The notes under the pieces: generated by a model
Seen by the model: only the letters and a program-made list of their open reading frames with translations
Told to the model about the DNA's origin: nothing
Databases searched by the model: none
From: Bernardetia sp042180575
Lineage (GTDB): Bacteria > Bacteroidota > Bacteroidia > Cytophagales > Bernardetiaceae
Assembly (NCBI RefSeq): GCF_042180575.1
Contig: NZ_CP170094.1
Span: forward strand, 3,968,001 to 4,032,000
Reading direction: 5' to 3'
Length of the DNA: 64,000 nucleotides
Translations under genes and position numbers: made by a program
Shown here: positions 55,673 through 64,000 of the stretch, in pieces
Layout: each line of letters starts with the position of its first letter
How positions within the stretch are numbered: the stretch's first letter is position 1

Positions 55673-57826
55673 TTACTTTTTAGGAAGCGTTTTGAATCCC
55701 ATATTATAAAGTGTAAAAGCAAAAACATCAGCATTTTCTTCAATGATTTTGCTAGTTGGTTTGCCTGCGCCATGACCTGCATCGGTTTCAATACGAATCA
55801 TAACAGGGTTATTTCCTTGGTGTTTGTCTTGCAATTCAGCAGCAAATTTAAAGGAGTGAGCAGGAACAACTCTATCGTCATGGTCGCCAGTAATAACAAG
55901 TGTTGCAGGATAAGAAACACCTTCTTTCACATTATGAACAGGAGAATATCCTTTCAAATACTCAAACATTTCTTTGTTATCCTCTGCCGTTCCGTAATCA
56001 TACGCCCAACCTGCGCCAGCCGTAAAGGTGTGATAACGAAGCATATCCAAAACACCAACAGCAGGAATAGCTACTTTCATAAGCTCTGGACGTTGAGTCA
56101 TAACTGCACCTACCAAAAGTCCACCATTCGAACCTCCTTTTACAGCTAAATACTCACTAGAAGTATAGTTTTCTTTGATTAAGAACTCAGCAGCAGCAAT
56201 AAAATCATCAAAAACATTTTGTTTTTTCAACTGTGTTCCTGCGTCGTGCCATTCTTTTCCATACTCTCCTCCACCTCTAAGGTTTGCAACAGCATAAACG
56301 CCTCCTTGCTCCAACCAAACCGAATTTACAACACTAAAACTAGGCGTAAGACTAACATCAAAACCACCATAACCATATAAAATAGTTGGATTTTTACCGT
56401 TTAGTTCTGTTCCTTTTTTATAGGTAATAATCATTGGAATTTTAGTTCCATCTTTTGAATTATAAAAAACTTGTTTTGATTCGTAATTTTCTGAATTAAA
56501 ATCAATAGCAGGTTTCCAGTACGATTCATACTCTCCTGTTTCTGCATCAAATTTATAAATGCTGCTCGGTGTATTATAATTGGTAAAAGAAAAATACATT
56601 TCTTTATCCTCCTTTTTTCCACCAAAACCACCAGCACTTCCTACCCCTGGTAATTTTATTTCTCTGATTTCCTTTCCATCCATATCATACTGAATCACTT
56701 TAGAAATGGCATCTACCATATATTCAGCAAACAAATATCCACCACCCGAAGAAGCACTCAAAACATTTTCAGTATGAGGAATTACATCTTTCCAGTTTTC
56801 AGGAGTTGGTTTTGAAGCATCTGTCATAACTACTTTTTTATTTGGCGCATCTAAGTTTGTAACTAGATAAAGTTTTGAGCCTTCATTATCCATTACATAC
56901 GTATCGCTATCTTCATTATCAACAATGGTAACAAGTGGAGAATTATTTTTAGATAAATCCTTCATAAAAAGTTTATTTCCAGAAGTAGAATTACTAGCCG
57001 AAATCAATAGATAATTTTCGTCTTCTGTCAAATATCCACCTACGTACCTGTGTTTTTGTTCGGCTGTTGCTCCATAAATTACTTTATCTTCACTTTGAGG
57101 AGTTCCTACTTTGTGAAAATAGAGTTTGTGTTGGTCTGTTTTGGCTGAAAGTTCGCTTCCTTCTGGCTTGTCGTAACTAGAATAATAAAAACCGTCATTT
57201 CCCTTCCAACTTACACCACTAAATTTTATATTTTTGAGTGTGTCTTCAATCGCTTCTTTGCTTTCTGTATCAATGACAATTACTTTTCGCCAATCGCTTC
57301 CACCTTCTGAAATTTGATAGGCTGCACGAGAACCATCTTTCGAAAAATTAAGTCCTGCCATCGAAACAGTTCCATCTTCTGAAAATGTATTTGGGTCTAA
57401 GAATACATTGTCGGTTTCTTCGCCTTCTTTTTTTCTATAAACAACATATTGATTTTGCAATCCATCATTTTTATAAAAATAAGTATAATCTCCTTCTTTA
57501 AAAGGACTAGATATTTTCTCATAATTCCATACTTTCTCTAGTTTGCTTTTCAATTCTTCACGATACGGAATTGTTTTGAGATAATCGAAAGTAACTTTAT
57601 TTTGAGCTTTTACCCAGTTTTCTGTTTCTGCACTTCGGTCATCTTCTAACCAACGATATGGGTCTTTTACACTTGTTTCGAAATAGGTATCTTCAACTGT
57701 TCCTTTTTTTGTTTCGGGATATTCAAAAGTAACAGGAGTTTCTTCTTCTGCATTTGCTTTTTTTTCTGTTCCACAAGCTGAAAGTAAAGTTGCAGCAATG
57801 GATAAAGGTAAAATGAGTTTTTTCAT
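55673..57826 (-). CDS. Prolyl oligopeptidase (S9A), lipoprotein
   Basis: The 717-residue protein has a lipobox ATLLSACGTEK (Cys19). It has the S9A layout: an N-terminal DPYRWLEDDRSAETENWVKA stretch, a seven-bladed propeller (about 75-430) and a C-terminal alpha/beta hydrolase domain. The serine is in KGGSNGGLLVGAV (near 565), the aspartate in GDHDDRVVP and the histidine in DAGHGAGKP. It cleaves short proline-containing peptides, in the periplasm or on the surface. Length matches the family. It is monocistronic. Confidence 0.92.
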   Translation of the reverse strand: MKKLILPLSIAATLLSACGTEKKANAEEETPVTFEYPETKKGTVEDTYFETSVKDPYRWLEDDRSAETENWVKAQNKVTFDYLKTIPYREELKSKLEKVWNYEKISSPFKEGDYTYFYKNDGLQNQYVVYRKKEGEETDNVFLDPNTFSEDGTVSMAGLNFSKDGSRAAYQISEGGSDWRKVIVIDTESKEAIEDTLKNIKFSGVSWKGNDGFYYSSYDKPEGSELSAKTDQHKLYFHKVGTPQSEDKVIYGATAEQKHRYVGGYLTEDENYLLISASNSTSGNKLFMKDLSKNNSPLVTIVDNEDSDTYVMDNEGSKLYLVTNLDAPNKKVVMTDASKPTPENWKDVIPHTENVLSASSGGGYLFAEYMVDAISKVIQYDMDGKEIREIKLPGVGSAGGFGGKKEDKEMYFSFTNYNTPSSIYKFDAETGEYESYWKPAIDFNSENYESKQVFYNSKDGTKIPMIITYKKGTELNGKNPTILYGYGGFDVSLTPSFSVVNSVWLEQGGVYAVANLRGGGEYGKEWHDAGTQLKKQNVFDDFIAAAEFLIKENYTSSEYLAVKGGSNGGLLVGAVMTQRPELMKVAIPAVGVLDMLRYHTFTAGAGWAYDYGTAEDNKEMFEYLKGYSPVHNVKEGVSYPATLVITGDHDDRVVPAHSFKFAAELQDKHQGNNPVMIRIETDAGHGAGKPTSKIIEENADVFAFTLYNMGFKTLPKK

Positions 57827-57939
57827 TGAGTGTGTCTGTTTATTTTATAAAAGGTATAAATTTTATAATCTGTTTGATAATATACAGAATAATTACAGAT
57901 TGATTTTTGTAAAAATAGTTAATTAAAAACGTAATTATA

Positions 57940-57973
57940 AAACCCTAAGTGTCTCTGAAGACCCTTAGGGTTT
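57940..57973. repeat. Near-perfect 34-base palindrome
   Basis: AAACCCTAAG at the left and CTTAGGGTTT at the right enclose an inner GTCT-CTGA-AGAC hairpin; only a T/C pair in the middle fails to match. It lies between the divergent prolyl oligopeptidase and flippase genes. It is GC-richer than its surroundings, like a REP or operator. Confidence 0.8.
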
Positions 57974-58042
57974 AAGTACAATAAAATTTGATAATCCTTT
58001 ATTTTGAAGTAATTTTGATTTTAAAATCAAACAGAAAATAAG

Positions 58043-59584
58043 TTGTATAAAAAATTTCTCTCTCAAACAGCCATCTACGGACTTACTGGAATAATTGGTC
58101 GCTTACTAAATTATTTGCTAACTCCTTTTCATACAGATATTTTTTTACCTGATGAATATGGAGGTGTTTCTGTTTTTTATGCGTATGCTGCACTTCTGAA
58201 TGTGATTTATACACATGGAATGGAAACGACTTATTTTCGTTTTATAACTAAAAATGATGAGAAAGAAACAGAGAATGAAAATAATCCATCAGCTAAAAAT
58301 GGAACACCTTATAATCTTTCTTTGAATTCTGTTTTGTTTACTTCGCTTGTTTTGAGCAGTTTGATGTGGACTTTTGCCCAACCGATTGCTACCTTTTTAG
58401 AATATCCCAACAATGCTCAATTTGTAAAATGGTTTGCTTGTATTATTGCCATTGATGCTGTGGTAGCCATTCCTTATGCACGGCTTAGAGCAGAAGGAAA
58501 GGCAATAAAATTCGCCTCTCTTCGAATGACTGTTATTGTTCTGACCGTTTTTCTAAACTTTTTCTTTCTCTATTTTTGCAAACATAGCGCAGAAGGAACG
58601 CAGTTTTTATTTTTTCAAGAGTATGCAAAACTGATTTATGACCCAAAAATTGGTTTGGGATATGTTTTCTTAGCTAACTTAATTGCAAACTCTTCTGTAA
58701 TTCCACTACTTTGGAAAGAATTTAAAGACTTTAGTTTTGCTTTTAATTGGAAAAAAGAATGGCAGAGTTTTAAGCCTATGCTTTTATATGCCTATCCTTT
58801 GATTTTTGCAGGTATTGCTGCCTCAATAAATGAAGTAATGGATAGAAGTTTATTACAAAAATGGCTTCCTGATAATTTTTATCCAAATAAATCTCCAATG
58901 GATGCTGTCGGAATTTATTCGGCGTGTTACAAACTTTCTATTTTTATTACTTTGGCTGTTCAAGCCTTTAAATATGGTGCAGAACCGTTTTTCTTCTCAC
59001 AGGCTAGTCAGAAAGATTCACCAAAAACGTTTGCCACAATTACTCATTTTTTTACGATTGTTTGTGTTTTGATGATGCTTGGTGTGAGTTTGAATATGGA
59101 ATGGATAGCGAATATTTTTATTCGAAATAAGGAATATCACGAAGGACTTTTTATTGTTCCAATTTTGCTTTTGGCAAATATTTGTTTGGGATTGTATTAT
59201 AATTTTTCAGTTTGGTTCAAAGTTTCTGACCGAACCCATTTTGGACTTTGGATAAGCCTTGCAGGTGCAATAATTACGATTAGCTTCAATTTTATTTTGA
59301 TTCCTTTTTATGGTTATTTTGGAAGTGCGATTGCGACACTTTCTTGTTATTTTTTGATGGCAGCTTTGTGTTATCTTTTGGGTAGAAAATATCAACCGAT
59401 TCCTTATCCAATTCTGAAAATGATTTTGTATTTAGGAATTTCTACAACACTTATTTTTATTTGTTTGAATATAGAATGGACAGGCTTTTGGCAAAAACAT
59501 TTGATTCAAAATGGATTGCTAGTTTTGTTTTTAGTGGTTACTATTTTGGTAGAATATCGAACTTTTAGGAAATTGAAGAAGTAA
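58043..59584 (+). CDS. Polysaccharide flippase (Wzx/MATE-like)
   Basis: The 513-residue protein has about 14 membrane helices. It begins YKKFLSQTAIYGLTGIIGR, then LLNYLLTPFHTDIF, typical of oligosaccharide flippases. YKLSIFITLAVQAFKYGAEP and FNFILIPFYGYFGSAIATL are further family signatures. The start is TTG 58043: relatives start at exactly this point and no ATG precedes. A loop near residues 75-95 is rich in Glu/Asn. It would move lipid-linked glycans across the inner membrane; no glycosyltransferase genes are nearby. Confidence 0.85.
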   Translation: MYKKFLSQTAIYGLTGIIGRLLNYLLTPFHTDIFLPDEYGGVSVFYAYAALLNVIYTHGMETTYFRFITKNDEKETENENNPSAKNGTPYNLSLNSVLFTSLVLSSLMWTFAQPIATFLEYPNNAQFVKWFACIIAIDAVVAIPYARLRAEGKAIKFASLRMTVIVLTVFLNFFFLYFCKHSAEGTQFLFFQEYAKLIYDPKIGLGYVFLANLIANSSVIPLLWKEFKDFSFAFNWKKEWQSFKPMLLYAYPLIFAGIAASINEVMDRSLLQKWLPDNFYPNKSPMDAVGIYSACYKLSIFITLAVQAFKYGAEPFFFSQASQKDSPKTFATITHFFTIVCVLMMLGVSLNMEWIANIFIRNKEYHEGLFIVPILLLANICLGLYYNFSVWFKVSDRTHFGLWISLAGAIITISFNFILIPFYGYFGSAIATLSCYFLMAALCYLLGRKYQPIPYPILKMILYLGISTTLIFICLNIEWTGFWQKHLIQNGLLVLFLVVTILVEYRTFRKLKK

Positions 59585-59596
59585 TTTTTTAGGTTA

Positions 59597-59620
59597 CTCG
59601 TGTCTTCACGAGCAATTTTT
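59597..59620 (+). terminator. Terminator after the flippase gene
   Basis: CTCGTG pairs with CACGAG around TCTT, followed by CAATTTTT. Confidence 0.65.
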
Positions 59621-59704
59621 ACAAAAAAAACAAAAAAAGAAACTTTTTCAAACTCAAATCCGTTATAATAGCGTACTTTAAATTTACACCTTTCTCATTA
59701 CTTG

Positions 59705-59784
59705 CAAAAAAATACCTTTTCTAATCGCTGACAGTTTTCGTTTAAGTACAGGAAACTTGAGATATAGAAAGGGTATTTTTTTTG
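59705..59784 (+). ncRNA. Candidate structured RNA or leader ending in a terminator
   Basis: AAAAAAATACCTTTTCTA (59705-59722) pairs with TAGAAAGGGTATTTTTTT (59765-59782) with one bulge. Inside, AGTTT and AAACT can form a second stem. The T-run at the end fits a terminator. It lies 115 bases after the flippase stop, past its own terminator, and 60 bases before the next ATG. It might be a small RNA or an attenuator for the gene at 59847. Confidence 0.4.
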
Positions 59785-59846
59785 TCTAAATTTTTGCGTA
59801 GCTTTTTGGTTTAATTGATTAATTAAGTAAACTAAATCAGACTACA

Positions 59847-60446
59847 ATGAAATTACATTTTTGCACATTCGTTTTTTTATTATCCTGCACTACTTTTTTT
59901 CTGTTTAGCTCCTCACTTTTTGCTCAAATAGATAGTACAGAAAATAGAATCAAAACAAAGAAAATTAAAGAAAAAAAATCTACGCATCTGTGGGGAATAA
60001 ATCCTTTTATTACTGTTGAACCTTTTTATGAAAAAGGCGAGTTTGACATCAATATTTTGCCTATTGTCTATCAAACCTCATTTTCAAAGCGAGTAGATTT
60101 TAGAATAAATCCAATTCTTAATTTGGGAATACGCCAAGATTTTAATGAGTTTAGCCATATCGGTTTTGAAGCTGCTTTGCCTATTTTTATTTTAAAAAAA
60201 GAAGAACGTTATCTTCCTTCAAAAGGCTTTTTTGTAGCTCCTGTTTTTAGTCTTACAAATTCACCCTCACAATCAAAAATGAATTATGGATATTGGGGAG
60301 AAGTTGGTTATAATTTATTAATTGATGAAAAATTTGGGCTTTCATTTAGCTTACAATACGGCAAAACTCAATTTGTGTATAAAGTAGGAGAAAATGAAAC
60401 GACAAATCATTTTGGTGTCAAAATAATTTTTGGAAAATGGTATTAA
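59847..60446 (+). CDS. Predicted outer-membrane barrel protein
   Basis: The 199-residue protein has a signal peptide ending near LFAQI. The mature part alternates polar and aromatic residues as in small barrels: WGINPFITVEPFYEKGEFDI, VDFRINPILNLGIRQDF, GFEAALPIFILK, NYGYWGEVGYNLL, FGLSFSLQYGKTQFVY and the closing FGVKIIFGKWY ending in aromatic Trp-Tyr. About eight strands can be drawn. No family is recognised. A structured leader lies upstream. Confidence 0.68.
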   Translation: MKLHFCTFVFLLSCTTFFLFSSSLFAQIDSTENRIKTKKIKEKKSTHLWGINPFITVEPFYEKGEFDINILPIVYQTSFSKRVDFRINPILNLGIRQDFNEFSHIGFEAALPIFILKKEERYLPSKGFFVAPVFSLTNSPSQSKMNYGYWGEVGYNLLIDEKFGLSFSLQYGKTQFVYKVGENETTNHFGVKIIFGKWY

Positions 60447-60597
60447 GAAAAATAATCCTCAACGACGCTGCCAAGCTCGTTAACGGTTGTATGGAAATAG
60501 TATTTCAAAAAAAATAAAAATTTTTGTGTGGAATTTTGTGAAGTCGTGCATCTACTTACCAAACAAACAAATTTACCTCACTCTAATTTTTATAATT

Positions 60598-62328
60598 ATG
60601 GAATCTCTTAGAAAATCTCTAAAAAAATCATTATTAAATTTTTCATCTCTCTCAAAAGTTGCTTTAGTAGCCAGCTCTACTTTATTTTTTGTGGCTTGTG
60701 CTTCTAAAAAAGAATTTACAGAACAGGACTCTATGGGTATGACAGAAGTTGCAACTGAACAAGACCACAGAGTAGCTTCTTCTACTAACAGAATAAGCAG
60801 AAATCAAGACAAAAAAGACTCAAAGAATAATGCAAACTATGACTATGCTGCCTCAGAAGAAGAATATTATTCAGTTGATGACCAAATTTCTCAAAACACA
60901 GAAGAATACCAAAAACAGATAGAAAATAAATTTATTCAATCTCTTAAAGAGCCTCTATCTACTTTTTCGATTGATGTTGATAATGCTTCTTATTCAAATG
61001 CTCGTCGTTTTATTCAGTCTGGGCAACTTCCCAACCCTGATGCTGTTCGTATTGAAGAGTTTATAAATTATTTTGATTACGATTATAAGAAACCAACAGG
61101 AAAACATCCTTTTTCAGTCAGTACAGAAATTTCTACTGCACCTTGGAATGAAAAGCATAAACTGGTTCACGTAGGAATACAAGGAAAAGATTTGGATTAT
61201 GATAATCTTGCGCCTTCAAATCTTGTTTTTTTGATTGATGCTTCGGGTTCGATGGAAGCTCAAAATAAATTACCTCTTCTTCGTTCTTCGCTCAAACTTC
61301 TTCTAACTCAACTTTCTAGCAAAGACCGTATTGCGATTGTAGCTTATGCAGGTGCAGCAGGTTTGGTTTTGGAATCTACTCCAGCGACAGAAACAGACAA
61401 AATCATAAAGGCACTAGATGCAGTTTCTTCTGGTGGAAGTACAGCAGGAGGAGCAGGAATACAACTTGCTTATTCTTTAGCTAAGGATAATTTGATAAAA
61501 GAAGGAAACAACCGAGTTATTTTGTGTACCGATGGCGATTTTAATGTAGGTGTAAATTCTGCAAAAGATTTAGTAACGATGATTGAAACTAAACGTAATG
61601 ACGGAATTTATTTGACACTTTGTGGTTTTGGAATGGGAAATTACAAAGACCACCAAATGGAAGAGTTGAGTAATGCAGGAAATGGAAATTATTTTTATAT
61701 CGATAATATTCAAGAAGCAAAAAAGGTTTTTGTAACACAGATGAGAGCTACACTTTTTACGATTGCAAAAGATGTCAAGATTCAGATTGAGTTTAACCCT
61801 GCAAAAGTAGCAGCCTATCGTTTGATTGGTTACGAAAATAGAATGCTTGCAAAAGAAGATTTTAATGATGACAAAAAAGATGCTGGTGAACTTGGTGCAG
61901 GACATACTGTAACGGCATTGTATGAAATTATTCCAGTGGGTGTAAAAAGTGAGTTTTTTCCTTCGGTAGATGATTTGCGTTATCAAAAAGAGGATAGCAA
62001 AATTAAAGAGTCTTATACAGCAGCAGCTTCTTCTGATGAATTATTGAATTTAAAACTGCGTTATAAAAAACCTGATGAAAATACCAGTAATTTAATTGTA
62101 AGCCCTTTAAAAGATGAGAATATCAAGCTAGAAAAAACATCTGATAACTTCCGTTTTTCGGCTGCCGTAGCAGAATTTGGAATGATTTTGAGAAATTCAG
62201 AATTTAAGTCGAATGCAAGTTACAATCAAGTTATTAGTCTTGCTAAAGCTGCAAAAGGAAAAGATACAGAAGGCTACCGTTTGGAGTTTTTGAAATTGGT
62301 AGAAAGCTGTCAGCTTATGTCTAAATAA
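60598..62328 (+). CDS. YfbK-like VWA lipoprotein
   Basis: From ATG 60598 the protein has 576 residues; a frame start at 60487 would put 37 residues before the signal and is rejected. The lipobox is FFVACASK. A disordered Ser/Asn/Glu region (about 35-115) leads to the YfbK-type N-terminal block (LSTFSIDVDNASYSNARRFI, VRIEEFINYFDYDY). A VWA domain follows with MIDAS DASGSM (near 212), SSGGSTAGGAG and CTDGDFNVG, then a DUF3520-type C-terminal part (RYKKPDENTSN, AVAEFGMILRNSEF). It probably sits in the outer or inner membrane facing the periplasm. The role is unknown; the family is widespread in Bacteroidota. Confidence 0.85.
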   Translation: MESLRKSLKKSLLNFSSLSKVALVASSTLFFVACASKKEFTEQDSMGMTEVATEQDHRVASSTNRISRNQDKKDSKNNANYDYAASEEEYYSVDDQISQNTEEYQKQIENKFIQSLKEPLSTFSIDVDNASYSNARRFIQSGQLPNPDAVRIEEFINYFDYDYKKPTGKHPFSVSTEISTAPWNEKHKLVHVGIQGKDLDYDNLAPSNLVFLIDASGSMEAQNKLPLLRSSLKLLLTQLSSKDRIAIVAYAGAAGLVLESTPATETDKIIKALDAVSSGGSTAGGAGIQLAYSLAKDNLIKEGNNRVILCTDGDFNVGVNSAKDLVTMIETKRNDGIYLTLCGFGMGNYKDHQMEELSNAGNGNYFYIDNIQEAKKVFVTQMRATLFTIAKDVKIQIEFNPAKVAAYRLIGYENRMLAKEDFNDDKKDAGELGAGHTVTALYEIIPVGVKSEFFPSVDDLRYQKEDSKIKESYTAAASSDELLNLKLRYKKPDENTSNLIVSPLKDENIKLEKTSDNFRFSAAVAEFGMILRNSEFKSNASYNQVISLAKAAKGKDTEGYRLEFLKLVESCQLMSK

Positions 62329-62344
62329 TAGGGGCTAAGTAAGA

Positions 62345-62386
62345 TATTTTTGTTGGTTTCGCTACACTAAAACACCAATAAAGGCA
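62345..62386 (-). repeat. Dispersed palindromic repeat, GTTGGTGT family, copy 3
   Basis: TTTGTTGGTTT (62349-62359) and AACACCAATAAA (62371-62382) form a stem. Its inverted complement aligns with the copy at 27458-27503 over the whole length. It follows the VWA gene. Confidence 0.68.
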
Positions 62387-62528
62387 GAATAAAAAAAGAC
62401 AAAATGCACTTATGAAAAACTAAAATAATTCCAAATTTATCTATTTATCCAAAAGCTATTTCTAATTTATTAGAAATGGCTTTTTTATTTTTAAAATTGT
62501 ATTCCCTAGTTGTAAAGTTTGCAAAATA

Positions 62529-62684
62529 TTATAGATTCTCTTCAATAATTTTATCTATCAAACTTTCCATATATTCCTTCGACTTTTTCAAATCTAAATT
62601 GGTATTATCTCTTATAAACTTAACAGCATCTACTCTACGCCCTTTTTTTATAAGTTTAATAGCCTTTTTTTCTATTTCTTTCAT
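62529..62684 (-). CDS. Small L7/L12-C-terminal-like protein, 51 residues
   Basis: On the minus strand an ATG at 62682-62684 opens a 51-residue frame ending at TAA 62529-62531. It reads KEIEKKAIKLIKKGRRVDAV, then KFIRDNTNLDLKKSKEYMES. This is the pattern of small proteins related to the ribosomal L7/L12 C-terminal domain (I-K-L-x(n)-TxLxLKxxKxYxxxL). The + strand frame over the same bases (62476-62712) is hydrophobic and low complexity, a shadow of this gene. Function unknown. Confidence 0.7.
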   Translation of the reverse strand: MKEIEKKAIKLIKKGRRVDAVKFIRDNTNLDLKKSKEYMESLIDKIIEENL

Positions 62685-62723
62685 TTTCTTAGTGTTTTTT
62701 ATTTCAAGATAATAAATTTCCCT

Positions 62724-62903
62724 CTAATTGTCTGATACTTTAAAATGTCTTTTAATTTGACCTAATAGCAATAATCCTAGTTTTATGAAGGGCAGATAAA
62801 CTAGGATAGCTAACTGATAATCAATGAGCATAATTCCAATGTTTATGTAAAAAAAACCTTCTAAACATATTTCATATACGAATAGAAGGCTAAGATAAAA
62901 CAC
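62724..62903 (-). CDS. Possible small membrane protein, 59 residues
   Basis: A GTG at 62901-62903 opens a frame ending at TAG 62724-62726. It reads FYLSLLFVYEICLEGFFYIN, then MLIDYQLAILVYLPFIKLGL and ends IKRHFKVSDN, giving two hydrophobic segments and a basic tail. It starts 10 bases after the stop of the T9SS cargo gene and 40 bases before the L7/L12-like gene. Against it: its first third overlaps a good terminator hairpin (62849-62889). An ATG further in would leave 35 residues. Uncertain. Confidence 0.35.
   Translation of the reverse strand: MFYLSLLFVYEICLEGFFYINIGIMLIDYQLAILVYLPFIKLGLLLLGQIKRHFKVSDN
62849..62889 (-). terminator. Terminator of the type A cargo gene (minus strand)
   Basis: On the minus strand CCTTCTA pairs with TAGAAGG over a 19-base loop and is followed by eight T. 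Confidence 0.75.
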
Positions 62904-62913
62904 TATTTTTAAT

Positions 62914-64000
62914 TTATTCTTTTACAAAACGGATGGACTGTGTATTTCCTGTAGTAGTTATTTTTAGAATATACAATCCTTTTGGCAAATTTCGAATGTT
63001 TAATTGTTGTTGATTTGCCCAACTACGAAGTAATTGTCCTTTAGTATCAATCAACTCTATTGAAACAATAGGAGTTACCGTTTTCAGATTTATTTGATTT
63101 GTCGCAGGATTTGGATAAATAGTTATTTGATTTGAAATACTATTATCTTTTATAGCTATTTTACCCATTGGTGTATGATGATCATCATGTGGATCTATTG
63201 TAATAGGATTACATCTGCCCTCACCAAATTCACAGAACTCATAAGCTCCCATATCTATGATATTATCTAAAAGTCTAAGATTAACTCCTCCTAAATCTTT
63301 CTCATTTCTATATGAGTATAAATTATAACCTGCATTGATAACAGGAGAAGAGCCTTGAACTCTCAAATTAATAGCAGATAAAGAAGGGTTTACAAACTGT
63401 GGGTTTTGTGCAAAAATGGTTTGGGTATTAACTTTAATCCTGTTAATAATTGGGTGTGGATTAAGAAGACTAACAGCAGAGTTTGTAGATTGTCCGTTAG
63501 AATTAGCATTAGTCATTTCTAAAAGACTATTTTCTACTTCTACATGCATTCCTTCATCCAATTCTATCCATTTACCTGCTGCATTTATGTTATCCCATGA
63601 GATACAATTATCTAAAAATAGAACAGGATGTTGTTGCCAGTCTGCAAGTTCTTGGTCTTTGTCATATAATGAAAATGCTCTCTTACGATTATTTTTGTAA
63701 AAAGTACAGTTACGAAATGTATTTTGGCAAGAATTAAATCCAGTAGATATTCTACTTAAATTAGAAAAATTAGCAGTCATAACGGCATCATTATTATAAA
63801 AAATACTATTATTGACCCTTGTGTGAATAATTCGTGAGTTATGACCACTAATTACTAAAGCTCCCCCTGTAGTTCCTTTCAAAGTTGTATTCTTGAGGTT
63901 ATAAAACATACAATCACGGATACTAATCGAAATTCCACCACCTAATGCTGCATTTATCAAATCATATATATTTATTCCAGAACTAGAATCATAAAATCTA
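62914..64000 (-). CDS. T9SS type A cargo, parallel beta-helix protein, 3' part
   Basis: The frame is open to the window edge, so the start is beyond 64000; 361 residues are visible. They contain right-handed beta-helix turns with hydrophobic and Asn ladders: ISIRDCMFYNLKN, GGALVISGHNSRIIHTRVNN, SIFYNNDAVM, FRNCTFYKNN and VLFLDNCISWDN. A connecting part with VINAGYN and MGAYEFCEFG follows, as in polysaccharide-lyase-like or adhesin helices. The last 75 residues are a type A T9SS sorting domain: ITIYPNPATNQINL, ELIDTKGQLLRSW, LNIRNLPKGLYILKI and SIRFVKE. It should be secreted and surface-attached or released. TTG 63958-63960 is internal, not the start. Confidence 0.85.
   Translation of the reverse strand, partial: RFYDSSSGINIYDLINAALGGGISISIRDCMFYNLKNTTLKGTTGGALVISGHNSRIIHTRVNNSIFYNNDAVMTANFSNLSRISTGFNSCQNTFRNCTFYKNNRKRAFSLYDKDQELADWQQHPVLFLDNCISWDNINAAGKWIELDEGMHVEVENSLLEMTNANSNGQSTNSAVSLLNPHPIINRIKVNTQTIFAQNPQFVNPSLSAINLRVQGSSPVINAGYNLYSYRNEKDLGGVNLRLLDNIIDMGAYEFCEFGEGRCNPITIDPHDDHHTPMGKIAIKDNSISNQITIYPNPATNQINLKTVTPIVSIELIDTKGQLLRSWANQQQLNIRNLPKGLYILKITTTGNTQSIRFVKE

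Noticed and set aside
62476..62712. 78-residue hydrophobic frame on the + strand
   Set aside because: It is the opposite strand of a better small gene (L7/L12-like, 62529-62684) and is low complexity.
1..64000. CRISPR arrays, tRNA or rRNA genes
   Set aside because: No regular spacer-repeat pattern, cloverleaf or rRNA-like stretch was seen on reading both strands.

Overview
This window is a very AT-rich chromosomal stretch from a Bacteroidota bacterium, most likely a gliding marine member of the Cytophagales (a Bernardetia/Flexibacter-like organism is my best guess from general character, not from a search). The reasons are: type IX secretion/gliding genes (PorP-GldK-GldL-GldM), cargo proteins with both type A and type B T9SS sorting domains, a PorE-like OmpA protein, 7TMR-DISM and giant hybrid histidine kinases, many SxxC lipoproteins, no Shine-Dalgarno pattern ahead of starts, and several TTG starts.

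Layout. 1-9.2 kb: end of a propeller protein, a PorE-like TPR/propeller/OmpA protein, a HAMP-GAF-PAS sensor without output domain, a BatA/B-like VWA protein, a nonsense-mutated GxxExxY gene inside a long inverted-repeat cassette, a sodium:solute symporter and the c-di-AMP cyclase CdaA. 9.6-16.8 kb: two large histidine kinases and ribosome hibernation factor HPF. 17-28.7 kb: Omp28-like and other lipoproteins, SbcC, a DEDDh exonuclease, a methyltransferase, an MDR oxidoreductase, a HigBA-type toxin-antitoxin pair and a PQQ-type sugar dehydrogenase. 28.7-38.7 kb: an IS5-type element with both ends visible, a choice-of-anchor-L protein, a Tricorn-like protease, an Rpn/PD-(D/E)XK nuclease, a free-standing OmpA domain and a voltage-sensor-like membrane protein. 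39-46 kb: a small unlisted membrane protein, a 1262-residue T9SS type B cargo, and a DUF4419 lipoprotein gene cut in two by a second IS. 46-53 kb: PspC protein and the T9SS core genes porP, gldK, gldL, gldM, with gldN absent. 53-64 kb: M20 peptidase, CREST-like membrane protein, an internally deleted Rpn relative, prolyl oligopeptidase, a flippase, VWA lipoprotein, a small L7/L12-like protein and the 3' end of a T9SS type A cargo gene.

Functionally the strongest theme is T9SS/gliding: motor (GldL/GldM), ring lipoprotein (GldK), PorP, a PorE-like peptidoglycan anchor, and two cargo proteins. The second theme is genome plasticity: two IS elements, one of which breaks a gene; an inverted-repeat cassette with a gene-free relative 16 kb away; an Rpn gene and its 200-residue in-frame deletion derivative; a toxin-antitoxin pair between two near-identical hairpins; and dispersed families of palindromic hairpins. 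All function calls are from reading the sequence; no database search was possible.
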